Positions 1 to 7,926 of a stretch of 17,758 nucleotides of DNA are shown one piece after another. Location of the stretch: assembly GCA_040905045.1 (NCBI GenBank), contig JBBDSH010000092.1, positions 1 through 17,758 on the forward strand. Direction: 5' to 3'. The position numbers and the translations under genes were made by a program. The first letter of the stretch is position 1. Every line of letters starts with the position of its first letter. The notes under the pieces are model-generated. The model saw only the letters and a list, made by a program, of their open reading frames with translations. It was not told the origin of the DNA and ran no database searches. This DNA is from JBBDSH01 sp040905045 (GTDB lineage Bacteria > Pseudomonadota > Gammaproteobacteria > Eutrophobiales > Eutrophobiaceae).

Positions 1-55
1 GATGCGGCCGTCGAGCGTACAGAGCCTGCCCTGGACTTGATCCAGGGGATGTATT
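1..55. repeat. Dispersed palindromic repeat, copy 1 (possibly cut by the window edge)
   Basis: About 55 bases match the stretch at 7981-8035 with one single-base gap and scattered substitutions. The core is a hairpin: CCCTGGA (29-35), loop CTTGA, TCCAGGG (41-47). The flanks GATGC, TCGAGC, AGCCTGCC and GTATT are shared by both copies. The repeat is non-coding and precedes the kinase operon. It resembles REP-type palindromic elements in size and hairpin character, but I cannot assign a named family. The left boundary may lie outside the window. Confidence 0.7.
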
Positions 56-220
56 CACAGCGTCTCCCATAGAGGGATGGCGGGATACTTCCGGTCTCAT
101 TAATGTATTCTTTTTAATCATTCCGGAGATTCTCAAGGGTGATATCCGCACGTCGGCAAAGGAAATACACCTGTTATGAAATCGGCGATTCCAGTACCAT
201 AACAAATTCGCCAGTAAACG
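56..220 (+). other. Leader region of the kinase pair
   Basis: This stretch lies between the repeat and the first kinase start and has no convincing ORF. An AT-rich segment around 100-122 could hold a promoter, but I cannot place a clear -35/-10 pair. The bases just before ATG 221 show no strong Shine-Dalgarno sequence. Confidence 0.4.
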
Positions 221-1531
221 ATGACTGATTCAGGTATGGCAGCCCAGATTCCGGAAAAGCTCGGCAAATACGAAATTCTGGCCCAGATCGGGCGGGGCAG
301 CATGGGTATTGTCTATGAAGCCCATGATCCCTACAGCGACGGCAAGGTGGCGCTCAAGGTCGCCCTGGCCGAATCCCTCAAGGACAAGGAATCGGGCGCC
401 CGTTACCGCAAGATGTTTTTCAATGAAGCGCATGCCGCCGGCAAACTCAGGCATCCCAACATACTTGAGATATACGACGCGGGTGTGGACGGGGACGAAT
501 GCTATATCGTCATGGAATTGGTTGAGGGTGGGGATACCATACGGTCCTGCTGCAAACCTGAGACATTATTGCCTGTAGACGAGGTGGTGGAGATCATTTT
601 CAAGTGCGCCAAGGCACTGGACTACGCCCACAGGCAGGGTGTCATTCATCGCGACATCAAGCCGACCAACATTCTTTTGACCAAAGACCGGGATGTCAAG
701 ATTGGCGATTTCAGTATCGCCCACGTGGTGAGTTCGGACACCACTAATACCATGCCCATGGGTTTTGTCGGTTCGCCCCGATATATGTCTCCGGAACAGG
801 TGCACGAGGAAAACATCACCAATCAGACGGACCTGTTTTCGCTGGGTATCGTCATGTATGAAATGCTGACCGGCCAGCATCCGTTTTCCGCCGACAGCTT
901 TTCCCGTCTGATTCACAAAATCATCAATGAGAAACCGCCGCCGTTGCGGACCTATCGTCCGGAACTGCCTGAAATCCTCGAGAAGATTGTTTACCACGCC
1001 ATGCAGAAAGAACCCGGCCGGCGTTATACCATGGGCCTGAATATGGCCGCCGACCTGAGCCTGGCGTTCGATTATCTTGAAGAACCCATGAAGAATATCA
1101 ACGAGGAAGAGCACTTCAATGCGGTTCGATCACTGACCTTTTTCAAGGATTTCCCGGACTCGGAAATCTGGGAAATACTGCGCGCCTGCGTATGGCAGGA
1201 TGCCGATGAAGGGGATGAAATCATTATCGAGGGGGATATTGACGATTCTTTCTATGTCATTGTTTCCGGTTCCGTCGATGTCAGAAAGGAAGGTCATACC
1301 GTCGGTGAACTGCAAGCGGGAGACTGCTTCGGTGAAATGGGCTATCTGGAGAAAACCGAGCGTTCCGCGTCGATTGTTGCCAGGGAGAGGATGCAGTTGA
1401 TGAAGCTCAATGCGACATTGATCGACCAGGTATCCCTGGAATGCCAGCTGCATTTTTCCAAGGTATTCCTGAGAACCCTGGTCAAGCGTCTTTCCAAAAC
1501 CACGCGAATGGTTGTATCGAAAACGGCCTGA
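221..1531 (+). CDS. Ser/Thr protein kinase with C-terminal cyclic-nucleotide-binding domain (copy 1)
   Basis: The product is a 436-residue soluble protein with no signal peptide or membrane segment. It is predicted to phosphorylate Ser/Thr on unknown cytosolic targets. The kinase domain spans about residues 17-285: glycine loop GRGSMG (24-29), lysine K46 in VALK, helix-C glutamate E69, catalytic loop HRDIKPTN (143-150), and SPE at 190-192 closing the activation segment. The metal-binding motif is DFS (163-165) instead of DFG. A CRP/PKA-type cyclic-nucleotide-binding (CNB) domain covers about 305-430. It retains the phosphate-binding cassette features FGE (370-372) and R381-S-A, so cAMP or cGMP binding is plausible. 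The second kinase begins 5 bases after the stop, implying one transcript. ATG 221 is the longest ATG start. ATG 236 is an alternative that better matches the N-terminus of copy 2, and neither has a strong ribosome site. Cyclic-nucleotide gating is an inference from the domain fusion. Confidence 0.93.
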   Translation: MTDSGMAAQIPEKLGKYEILAQIGRGSMGIVYEAHDPYSDGKVALKVALAESLKDKESGARYRKMFFNEAHAAGKLRHPNILEIYDAGVDGDECYIVMELVEGGDTIRSCCKPETLLPVDEVVEIIFKCAKALDYAHRQGVIHRDIKPTNILLTKDRDVKIGDFSIAHVVSSDTTNTMPMGFVGSPRYMSPEQVHEENITNQTDLFSLGIVMYEMLTGQHPFSADSFSRLIHKIINEKPPPLRTYRPELPEILEKIVYHAMQKEPGRRYTMGLNMAADLSLAFDYLEEPMKNINEEEHFNAVRSLTFFKDFPDSEIWEILRACVWQDADEGDEIIIEGDIDDSFYVIVSGSVDVRKEGHTVGELQAGDCFGEMGYLEKTERSASIVARERMQLMKLNATLIDQVSLECQLHFSKVFLRTLVKRLSKTTRMVVSKTA

Positions 1532-1536
1532 AAAAT

Positions 1537-2826
1537 ATGGAAAAGATTCCCGAGCGGCTGGGCAAATATAAAATAGAGCACGAGATTGATCGCGGCAGTA
1601 TGGGCATCGTCTATCTCGGCCACGATCCGTATGTTAACCGACAGGTGGCCATCAAGGTCGCGCTTTCCGACATGCTCACGGACCCCGATTCCGGCGAGCG
1701 TTACCGAAAAATGTTTTTCAATGAGGCGCATACCGCCGGCACCCTGACCCATCCCAATATCATCGGTATTCATGATGCCGGTGTTGAGGGCGATACCTGC
1801 TATATCGTCATGGAGTATATCGACGGCGGGGCGACACTGAAACCCTATACCAGACCGGATAATCTGTTGCCGATTGAAAAAGTGGTGGAGATCGTTTTCA
1901 AGTGCGCCAAGGCCCTGGATTACGCTCATGAAAAAGGGGTGACACACAGGGACATCAAACCGTCCAATATACTGTTCACCAAAGACATGGATATCAAGAT
2001 CGGCGATTTCAGCATCGCCCATGTCAATAAAATGGACGATACCCAGACACAGCCCATGGGCGTCATGGGTTCGCCCCGCTATATGTCACCGGAGCAGTTA
2101 AGGGAAGACAATGTCAGTTACCAGACGGATATATTTTCACTGGGTGTGATCATGTACGAACTGCTGACCGGCAGGCATCCCTTCGCGGCCGAGAATTTTT
2201 CCACCCTGGTCAATCGCATTCTTAACGAGGAGCCGGTGCCGATGAAAGAATTGCGTCCGGACCTCCCGGATGCCCTGGATGACATTGTCGGCAAGGCACT
2301 GGCCAAGGATGTGAATGAACGCTATGCGCGGGGCGTGGATCTGGCCACGGCGCTGAGCCGGGCCTTTGACGCCCTGGAAGCCCAGGCCGAGGAGATCGAC
2401 GATCAGGAGAAATTCAATCTGATTAAGGAGCTGGAGTTCTTCCAGGGATTCCCCGACGCGGAACTCTGGGAGATCCTGCGCGCCAGCACGTGGCAGGATT
2501 ATCATGCCAGCGAGAGTATCATCGTCGAGGGGGAGCTGGACGATTGTTTCTACATCATTCTTTCAGGCCATGTTTACGTCAAGAAAAACGACATGATCAT
2601 TCGTGAACTGACTACCGGAGACTGTTTCGGGGAAATGGGCTACCTGGCCAAGACGAAACGAACGGCTTCCATTGTCGCCGACACCGACACATCGCTTCTC
2701 AAGATCAATTCCACCGTCATCTCGCAGGTTTCGCTCAATTGCCAGGTGCGGTTCCTGAAGGTGTTCCTGCGGACATTGATACACCGTCTTTCGGCGACGA
2801 CGGAGATTATGTCCACCAAAGAGTGA
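1537..2826 (+). CDS. Ser/Thr protein kinase with C-terminal cyclic-nucleotide-binding domain (copy 2)
   Basis: This 429-residue paralogue of the preceding gene has the same architecture: kinase about 8-280, CNB about 300-425, no signal peptide or membrane helix. Visible residues are K40 in VAIK, E63, HRDIKPSN (137-144), DFS (157-159) in place of DFG, and SPE in the activation segment. The CNB keeps FGE (364-366) and R375-T-A. The first glycine of the glycine loop is replaced: D18-R-G-S-M-G where copy 1 has GRGSMG. This may weaken ATP binding. I chose ATG 1537 because it sits 5 bases after the upstream stop and gives MEKIPERLGKY, matching the copy 1 N-terminus. An in-frame ATG at 1441 would overlap copy 1 by about 90 bases with unrelated residues. 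No strong Shine-Dalgarno is seen, so translational coupling is likely. The two genes are also very similar at DNA level around 583-629 and 1882-1928. Confidence 0.92.
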   Translation: MEKIPERLGKYKIEHEIDRGSMGIVYLGHDPYVNRQVAIKVALSDMLTDPDSGERYRKMFFNEAHTAGTLTHPNIIGIHDAGVEGDTCYIVMEYIDGGATLKPYTRPDNLLPIEKVVEIVFKCAKALDYAHEKGVTHRDIKPSNILFTKDMDIKIGDFSIAHVNKMDDTQTQPMGVMGSPRYMSPEQLREDNVSYQTDIFSLGVIMYELLTGRHPFAAENFSTLVNRILNEEPVPMKELRPDLPDALDDIVGKALAKDVNERYARGVDLATALSRAFDALEAQAEEIDDQEKFNLIKELEFFQGFPDAELWEILRASTWQDYHASESIIVEGELDDCFYIILSGHVYVKKNDMIIRELTTGDCFGEMGYLAKTKRTASIVADTDTSLLKINSTVISQVSLNCQVRFLKVFLRTLIHRLSATTEIMSTKE

Positions 2827-2850
2827 GGCGTGAGGAGTTAGGAGTTAGGT
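2823..2850 (+). repeat. Heptamer array overlapping the stop of kinase copy 2
   Basis: Four consecutive 7-base units fit GTKAGGN (K is G or T). The stop codon TGA (2824-2826) lies inside the first unit. The same family of heptamers occurs in inverted orientation at 2943-2978. Confidence 0.75.
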
Positions 2851-2942
2851 GTGGTTACAGTTTCTCTCCTTGCTATATGATAATTACATCGAAACCCGGA
2901 TACTGATTAAATAATCAATCTTTCCGGTTTGCACAGGGTTAT

Positions 2943-2978
2943 ACTCCTCACCCCTCACTCCTTACTCCTCACTCCTAG
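2943..2978 (-). repeat. Heptamer array overlapping the stop of the TonB receptor gene
   Basis: Read on the minus strand, this is four full heptamers near GTGAGGA (variants GTAAGGA and GTGAGGG) after a leading partial unit that contains the TAG stop (2975-2977). With the array at 2823-2850 it forms imperfect inverted arms about 92 bases apart, which could pair in RNA or DNA between two convergent genes. Confidence 0.72.
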
Positions 2979-5410
2979 AACCGGTACACCGCTTCCATCC
3001 CGAACGTCCTCGGCGCGCCCAGCACACAGCGCTGCATGCCACCGCCGGTGGTTGCATCCACCAGTCCGAGGGTGGTGCCGATGGGCTGGTTGAAGATGGT
3101 CTGGCAGTAATTCTCGTCGGTCAGGTTGCGCACGAAGGCCGCCACTTCCCAGTTGTCGTTGGCGCCGCGCAGGCCGGCCCGAGCGTTGACCAGATCATAG
3201 CCGGGCTGGATGGACTGCGGGTTCTGGTTGGTCTCGGCGCCGACATTCTGTTTGCTGACATACTGGTACTCGCCGCGCAGGAACCAGCCCAGGTCGGTGC
3301 CCGGCAGGTGATCGGACCATTCCGCCATCATGGACAACTGCCACTTGGGCGAGAAATGGTTGCGTTCGCCAGTTAAATCTCGGGGAGGAGGCGTCAAACC
3401 CTGTGACTGGAAAAAGGCAACGACGGCCGGCAGGTTAGTGGCGTCGGGAAAGTGATCGAATTCCGAGTCCAGATAGCTGACGCCGATCACCGAGGTCAGT
3501 CGGTCCACTGGCCGTGCGATAATATCGAGTTCCACGCCCTGCTGGGTCAGTTCGCCTGCGTTCTGGACTATGAAATTGACACCATCGAACTGGCGATCCT
3601 GATAATCGTCAATCTCGGTACGGAAAAGAGTGACGTTAGCAATCAGCCGGTTGTCCAGCAGACGGCTTTTCATGCCGACTTCGTAATTGTCCACCGTCTC
3701 CGATGCAAAAGTTCTGGGAAAGAGGCGGTTGCCGCCTTCGGAATTGAATCCACCGGACTTGTAACCGGTGGAATAGGTGGCAAAGGCCATGACATCCTCG
3801 GTGACATCATAACTCAGGTTGACCATCCAGGTCAGTTCGTCATCATCAAACGAGAGGTTGGGAGCAGCTTCCGGTATACGCAGATTCAGCACCGCCGGGC
3901 TGACGGCAAGATTATTAACAGACTGGGAGAAACTGCCCTCCTTATCGTCATTAGTCCAGCGCAGGCCGCCAGTAAACCGCAGATCGTCGGTCAGGTTGAC
4001 GGTAAACTGGCCGTAAACGGCGATACTGGTGACGTCCTGCTGAAATTCAGCTTCGATTGCCCCTGTCTGGGCACCGCTCAAACACGCCCCGGAGGTAAGT
4101 CCGGCCGCACCCAGCGCTGTGGGAACACCCGCACCACCGCCGAATGCCTGCAAGAAGGCGGCATTGGCGGCGGCCTGACAGAAATCCGTGCCGAGGTCGA
4201 AATTCTGATCGATCTTGTAGCTTTCATCGTAGTAATACAGCCCGGCGACGTATTCGAAGCGGCCGCCTTCCGGAGAGAGCAGCTGCAGTTCCTGGGAGAA
4301 GGATTCGGTTTCATAACGGGTGACGCGGTTGAGCAGATCCCCCGGTAACCGCAGTGCCGATTCGAAGGTATCGTTCTGCCAGTCGCGGTAACTGCTGATG
4401 GAACGGATGGTGTGGTCACCGCCGATGCCCCAGTCCACGTGCAGATTGATTCCCCATTGTTCGTCTTTACCGCTGTCCTGGTGATCCTGATTGATGTTGT
4501 AATCGAAGGTATCCGTCGTATCCGGTACCGGACCGATACCGAGGAAACCGGGTGGCACCGTGCCGGGTACGGCATTAGGATCCAGTACCAGTCCCAGCGT
4601 GGTCAGGTACTGTGGCAGGACGGTATCGGACTTCACTTCGATGACGCCGCCCTGGTTGTCGACGCGGCTGTAATCGGCGCCCAGCATGATGTCGACATTA
4701 TTACTGGGGGTAAAATGCAGCTTGCCCCGGGCGCTGCCTTCCTCCCAACTGCCGACTTCGCCACGGCTGTTGCCGCTGGTGAAGGCATTGTCGCCGTAGC
4801 CGCCCCGGTCGGAGTAGTTGAAGGAAAAGTGTCCGGCGGTGTTCTCGGTAAGTGCATTGCTGACATTGCCGGAAACGCGGTGCTGGCCGTAGTTGCCGAT
4901 GGTGCCGCGGATCTCGCCCTGGAAGTCACGGGTCGGGTTCTTTGTACGGATATTAAGCGCACCCATGGAGGCGTTGCGGCCGAACAGCGTACCCTGGGGG
5001 CCGCGCAGAACCTCGACCATTTCCACGTCGGTCAGGCTGCCCACCACGGAGGCGGGACGGGGATAATAAACGCCGTCGATAAAGACCGCGACGCTGGGTT
5101 CAATGGCGTTGTTGCCCACGGAGCCGACGCCGCGCATGATGATGCGATGATTGGCGACCTGGCTGGAATGGCTCAGGGTCAGGTTGGGCGTGTACTGGCC
5201 CAGGTCCTGCAGGGTGTCGATTCCGGATTCCTCGATGAAATCACCGCTGAAGGTGGAAATCGAAATGGGAACATTCTGGACGTTTTCGGCCCGGCGCTGG
5301 GCTGTCACCACCACTTCTTCAAGGAGCTGGGCGGCGGCATCCGTTGCAAGGATGGTCGTGGAAAGAAACAGAAAGGCTGCCGGATTCTTCAAGGACCTTG
5401 AGATGGACAT
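2975..5410 (-). CDS. TonB-dependent outer-membrane receptor
   Basis: The product is an 811-residue outer-membrane beta-barrel for energy-coupled uptake of an unknown ligand. The N-terminus is a Sec signal peptide (about 1-28, ending TDAAAQ). A TonB-box-like segment EEVVVTAQRR (31-40) follows, then a plug domain (about 45-160) with the hallmark VEVLRGPQGTLFGRNA near 132-147. The rest is barrel, ending VYRF with the terminal Phe used in barrel assembly. A Gly/Ala-rich loop near the middle is bracketed by two cysteines, and a second Cys pair lies near the C-terminus. Either could be an extracellular disulfide. The start ATG (5408-5410) has a strong ribosome site, GGGGGAGAG, 5 bases upstream on the minus strand. 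The gene stands alone and diverges from the photolyase gene. No siderophore, cobalamin or sugar genes lie nearby, so substrate cannot be inferred. The plug sequence resembles the receptor type abundant in sphingomonads and marine gammaproteobacteria. Confidence 0.95.
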   Translation of the reverse strand: MSISRSLKNPAAFLFLSTTILATDAAAQLLEEVVVTAQRRAENVQNVPISISTFSGDFIEESGIDTLQDLGQYTPNLTLSHSSQVANHRIIMRGVGSVGNNAIEPSVAVFIDGVYYPRPASVVGSLTDVEMVEVLRGPQGTLFGRNASMGALNIRTKNPTRDFQGEIRGTIGNYGQHRVSGNVSNALTENTAGHFSFNYSDRGGYGDNAFTSGNSRGEVGSWEEGSARGKLHFTPSNNVDIMLGADYSRVDNQGGVIEVKSDTVLPQYLTTLGLVLDPNAVPGTVPPGFLGIGPVPDTTDTFDYNINQDHQDSGKDEQWGINLHVDWGIGGDHTIRSISSYRDWQNDTFESALRLPGDLLNRVTRYETESFSQELQLLSPEGGRFEYVAGLYYYDESYKIDQNFDLGTDFCQAAANAAFLQAFGGGAGVPTALGAAGLTSGACLSGAQTGAIEAEFQQDVTSIAVYGQFTVNLTDDLRFTGGLRWTNDDKEGSFSQSVNNLAVSPAVLNLRIPEAAPNLSFDDDELTWMVNLSYDVTEDVMAFATYSTGYKSGGFNSEGGNRLFPRTFASETVDNYEVGMKSRLLDNRLIANVTLFRTEIDDYQDRQFDGVNFIVQNAGELTQQGVELDIIARPVDRLTSVIGVSYLDSEFDHFPDATNLPAVVAFFQSQGLTPPPRDLTGERNHFSPKWQLSMMAEWSDHLPGTDLGWFLRGEYQYVSKQNVGAETNQNPQSIQPGYDLVNARAGLRGANDNWEVAAFVRNLTDENYCQTIFNQPIGTTLGLVDATTGGGMQRCVLGAPRTFGMEAVYRF

Positions 5411-5654
5411 CTCTACTCTCCCCCGTTTGTTCAGTTTTTTATCTTTAATACGTTCCGTAAAGCCGGGCAGGCGAACATACGGATCGATTCACACTGTCGC
5501 CGAAGAATTATTCAGTAAATCAACAGATTAATCCACACACTCAAAATGATACACTGTTTTCCGGCGGAGAGTGAACGAAAAATGACTGAAACCTGCCTTA
5601 AAATACCGCGTGGCCTTGGCTCCGCAGTCGCCGCGCTCCGGTCTGAGAGACGCC
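5411..5654. promoter_or_regulatory. Divergent promoter region, TonB receptor / photolyase
   Basis: This 244-base gap separates divergent genes and must carry at least the receptor promoter. The TBDR ribosome site lies at its left edge. On the plus strand, TTAATC then 16 bases then TACACT (around 5530-5560) is a weak sigma70-like candidate for the photolyase. No clear operator dyad is seen. Confidence 0.4.
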
Positions 5655-5662
5655 ATGGCTGA
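5582..5662 (+). CDS. Possible 26-residue leader ORF overlapping the photolyase start
   Basis: ATG 5582 opens a 26-codon frame that stops at TGA 5660-5662, eight bases into the photolyase gene and in another frame. A purine-rich GGAGAG lies about 10 bases upstream of the ATG. It could be a leader peptide that couples translation to the photolyase. It matches no family I know and may be chance. Confidence 0.2.
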   Translation: MTETCLKIPRGLGSAVAALRSERRHG

Positions 5663-7094
5663 GCCCGTTATCGTCTGGTTTCGCCGGGATCTGCGCCTGT
5701 CGGACAATCCGGCCCTTGACCGGGCCAGGCGCAGTCGACAGCCCCTGATCCCCGTCTATATATTCGCGCCGGATGAGGAGACGCCCTGGCAGCCGGGCGG
5801 CGCCTCGCGCTACTGGTTGCACGAATCCCTGCAGGTGCTGGAAGAGGGTCTGCAACGACTGGGTTCGCGCCTGATCCTGCGGCGCGGCGATTCCCTGGCG
5901 GAGCTGGAAAAACTGGCCCGCGAGACCGGCGCCGAGGCCCTGTTCTGGAACCGGCTTTATGAGCCGGCCTTGCGGAAACGGGACCGGCGTATCGAGACGG
6001 CCATGAAACAGCGCGGCATTGACGTGCAAACCTTCCCCGGCCATCTTATTAACGAACCCGATACGGTTGCCACGAAACAGGGGTCGCCGTTCAAGGTTTT
6101 TACACCCTATTGGAAACATTGCCGGCAGTTGCAAACGACCCTGGAAACCGTTGGCGGCATACGAACTTTGCCGGTGGCGGCACAGTGGCCCGCATCCGAT
6201 AGTATGGAATCACTGGAACTGGTGTCGCGAATAAAATGGTATGACGGCATTGATGCCCGCTGGACCCCCGGTTTTCGGGGCGCGGAGAGCGCATTACAGC
6301 GATTTATAAAGGAAGCCGCAGCGGGGTATGCAACACAGCGGGATATCCCGTCCCGGGACGGTGTCTCGTCTCTGTCGCCGCATCTGCATTTTGGTGAAAT
6401 CACCCCGCGCCGCGTCATCAAGGCAATGGCCGACGCGGATCGATCCCGCGGCCTGTTGTCGTTGTCCGCCCCGGCGGAGGCCTTCGTGCGCCAACTCTAC
6501 TGGCGCGATTTCGCCCATTATCTGCTGCATCATTTTCCGCGTACACCCACGCAGCCGCTGTATGACAAATTCCGTCACTTTCCATGGAGGAAAAACAAAC
6601 GCCTGTTCACCGCCTGGAGCCGGGGACAAACGGGCTATCCCATTGTCGACGCGGGCATGCGTGAACTGTGGCAAACCGGTTGGATGCACAACCGCGTGCG
6701 TATGATTGCGGCTTCCTTTCTAATCAAGGATCTGATGATTCATTGGCGCGAAGGCGCGAAATGGTTCTGGGATACCCTTGTGGACGCGGATCTGGCCAAC
6801 AACACCATGGGCTGGCAATGGGTGGCCGGCTGCGGCGCCGACGCCGCACCGTTTTTCCGTATCTTTAATCCGGTGACCCAGGGAGAACGGTTTGACGCCG
6901 GCGGCGACTACGTCCGCCGCTGGGTGCCGGAACTGGCGCAACTGGATAACCGGTTTATCCACAAGCCCTGGCTAGCCTCGCCGGTGGAGCTGGAGGCGGC
7001 GGGAATCCGTCCCGGCCGGGACTACCCGGATCCTGTCGTCGATCATGCCGAAGCGCGCAAGCGGGCGCTGGCGGCCTATAAACGGATTCAATGA
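5655..7094 (+). CDS. phrB: Deoxyribodipyrimidine photolyase (class I, cryptochrome/photolyase family)
   Basis: This 479-residue flavoprotein would use blue light to split cyclobutane pyrimidine dimers in DNA. The N-terminal antenna domain (about 1-130) starts with VIVWFRRDLRLSDNPAL (5-21). The C-terminal FAD domain (about 200-470) carries WRDFAHYLL (283-291), TGYPIVDAGMREL, GWMHNRVRM (342-350), KDL, HWREG (363-367), NNTMGWQW (382-389) and DAAPFFRIFNP (396-406). W311, W364 and W387 have the same mutual spacing (53 and 23) as the electron-transfer Trp triad of the E. coli enzyme (W306, W359, W382). N383 aligns with the flavin-contacting Asn378. The enzyme should therefore be competent. I chose ATG 5655 because MAEPVIVWFRRDLR is the usual family N-terminus. 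GTG 5610 would add 15 unconserved residues. The stop overlaps an ATG at 7091, but the next gene probably begins at 7166. Confidence 0.95.
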   Translation: MAEPVIVWFRRDLRLSDNPALDRARRSRQPLIPVYIFAPDEETPWQPGGASRYWLHESLQVLEEGLQRLGSRLILRRGDSLAELEKLARETGAEALFWNRLYEPALRKRDRRIETAMKQRGIDVQTFPGHLINEPDTVATKQGSPFKVFTPYWKHCRQLQTTLETVGGIRTLPVAAQWPASDSMESLELVSRIKWYDGIDARWTPGFRGAESALQRFIKEAAAGYATQRDIPSRDGVSSLSPHLHFGEITPRRVIKAMADADRSRGLLSLSAPAEAFVRQLYWRDFAHYLLHHFPRTPTQPLYDKFRHFPWRKNKRLFTAWSRGQTGYPIVDAGMRELWQTGWMHNRVRMIAASFLIKDLMIHWREGAKWFWDTLVDADLANNTMGWQWVAGCGADAAPFFRIFNPVTQGERFDAGGDYVRRWVPELAQLDNRFIHKPWLASPVELEAAGIRPGRDYPDPVVDHAEARKRALAAYKRIQ

Positions 7095-7154
7095 AACATC
7101 ACAGCATTGAGGCTGTCTCATTTATTGTCGTTTGGCAAAAGAGAAATTCACACC

Positions 7155-7160
7155 AGGGGG
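7155..7160 (+). promoter_or_regulatory. Ribosome binding site of the pentapeptide-repeat gene
   Basis: AGGGGG ends five bases before ATG 7166. This decides the start in favour of 7166 over the in-frame ATG at 7091, which overlaps the photolyase stop. Confidence 0.65.
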
Positions 7161-7165
7161 ATATC

Positions 7166-7921
7166 ATGCATAGAACCCGATATCGCACATATTCCATATT
7201 CCGTTTCCTGGCTTTCCTGTCGGCAGTATTGTTATACACGGGCGTGCTCGTCGCCGGGGAGATCAGCAGGGAGGAATTAATGCAGCGATTGGAAAGCGCC
7301 GATCGTGATACTCCCGTCAATCTGACGGAAGTGGTGTTACGCGATGCGGACCTTGCCGGTGTCGACTTCAAGGGTGCCAATCTGCGCGGCGCCGACTTCA
7401 AACGGTCCACTCTGTCCGGCGCCGATTTCAGCGGTGCCAACCTGGATCTCGTTATTCTGAGTGAATCGGACCTTCGCAACGCCAGTCTGGAAGGCGCCAG
7501 CGTTTACGGCGGCGTCCTGCCACGGGCCGATTTCCGCGGCGCCAACCTGAAAGGCGCGAAGCTGCTTGCCAACCTCGAGAACTCCAATTTTGATGGTGCC
7601 GACATGGAAAACCTGATGGCCGGCGCCAACATGGGCAACCAGTCCATGGGATTGATCCGCGCCAATTTGAAGAACGCCAGCCTGGCCGGCGCCAATCTGA
7701 AAAACGCCGACCTGAGAGTCTGCGACGCCCGCTTCGCAAAGTTTATTGACGCCAACCTTGAAGGAGCCAATCTGGGCCAATGCGATTTACGCCGGGCGGA
7801 TTTCACTGGTGCAAACATGAAAAGGGTTAATCTGTCGGAAGCCAGAATCGCTGGTGCTGTTTTCGATAATATAAAAAACGGGGACAGCATCACCGGGTTG
7901 GACAGCGCCGTGGGGAACTAA
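7166..7921 (+). CDS. Exported pentapeptide-repeat protein
   Basis: The product is 251 residues. The N-terminus has Arg residues followed by a hydrophobic stretch (about 12-30, ending GVLVAG), fitting a Sec signal peptide and suggesting a periplasmic or surface location. Residues about 55-235 are nearly continuous A(D/N)LXX pentapeptides such as ADLAG, ANLRG, ADFKR, ADFSG, ANLKG and ADFTG, predicted to fold as a right-handed quadrilateral beta-helix. Some pentapeptide proteins mimic DNA and bind gyrase. An exported one is unlikely to do that, so no specific function is assigned. ATG 7166 is preferred because it has a strong ribosome site and begins directly at the signal peptide. Extending to ATG 7091 adds 25 residues but gives a 4-base overlap with the photolyase stop. 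Either way, cotranscription with the photolyase is likely. Confidence 0.88.
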   Translation: MHRTRYRTYSIFRFLAFLSAVLLYTGVLVAGEISREELMQRLESADRDTPVNLTEVVLRDADLAGVDFKGANLRGADFKRSTLSGADFSGANLDLVILSESDLRNASLEGASVYGGVLPRADFRGANLKGAKLLANLENSNFDGADMENLMAGANMGNQSMGLIRANLKNASLAGANLKNADLRVCDARFAKFIDANLEGANLGQCDLRRADFTGANMKRVNLSEARIAGAVFDNIKNGDSITGLDSAVGN

Positions 7922-7926
7922 ATAAG

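Noticed and set aside
1441..1536. Earlier in-frame start for kinase copy 2
   Set aside because: It would overlap copy 1 by about 90 bases and add residues unrelated to the family, while ATG 1537 aligns with the N-terminus of copy 1.
2823..2978. CRISPR-like array
   Set aside because: Units are contiguous 7-mers with no spacers, and no cas genes are present.
3452..4348. Long open frame on the plus strand inside the TonB receptor gene
   Set aside because: It lies antisense to a clear receptor coding sequence, has no recognisable domains and follows from GC-rich codon use on the opposite strand.
4412..5401. Second long plus-strand frame antisense to the receptor
   Set aside because: Same reason: Gly/Ala/Val-rich shadow frame with no family match, while the minus strand encodes signal peptide, TonB box and plug.
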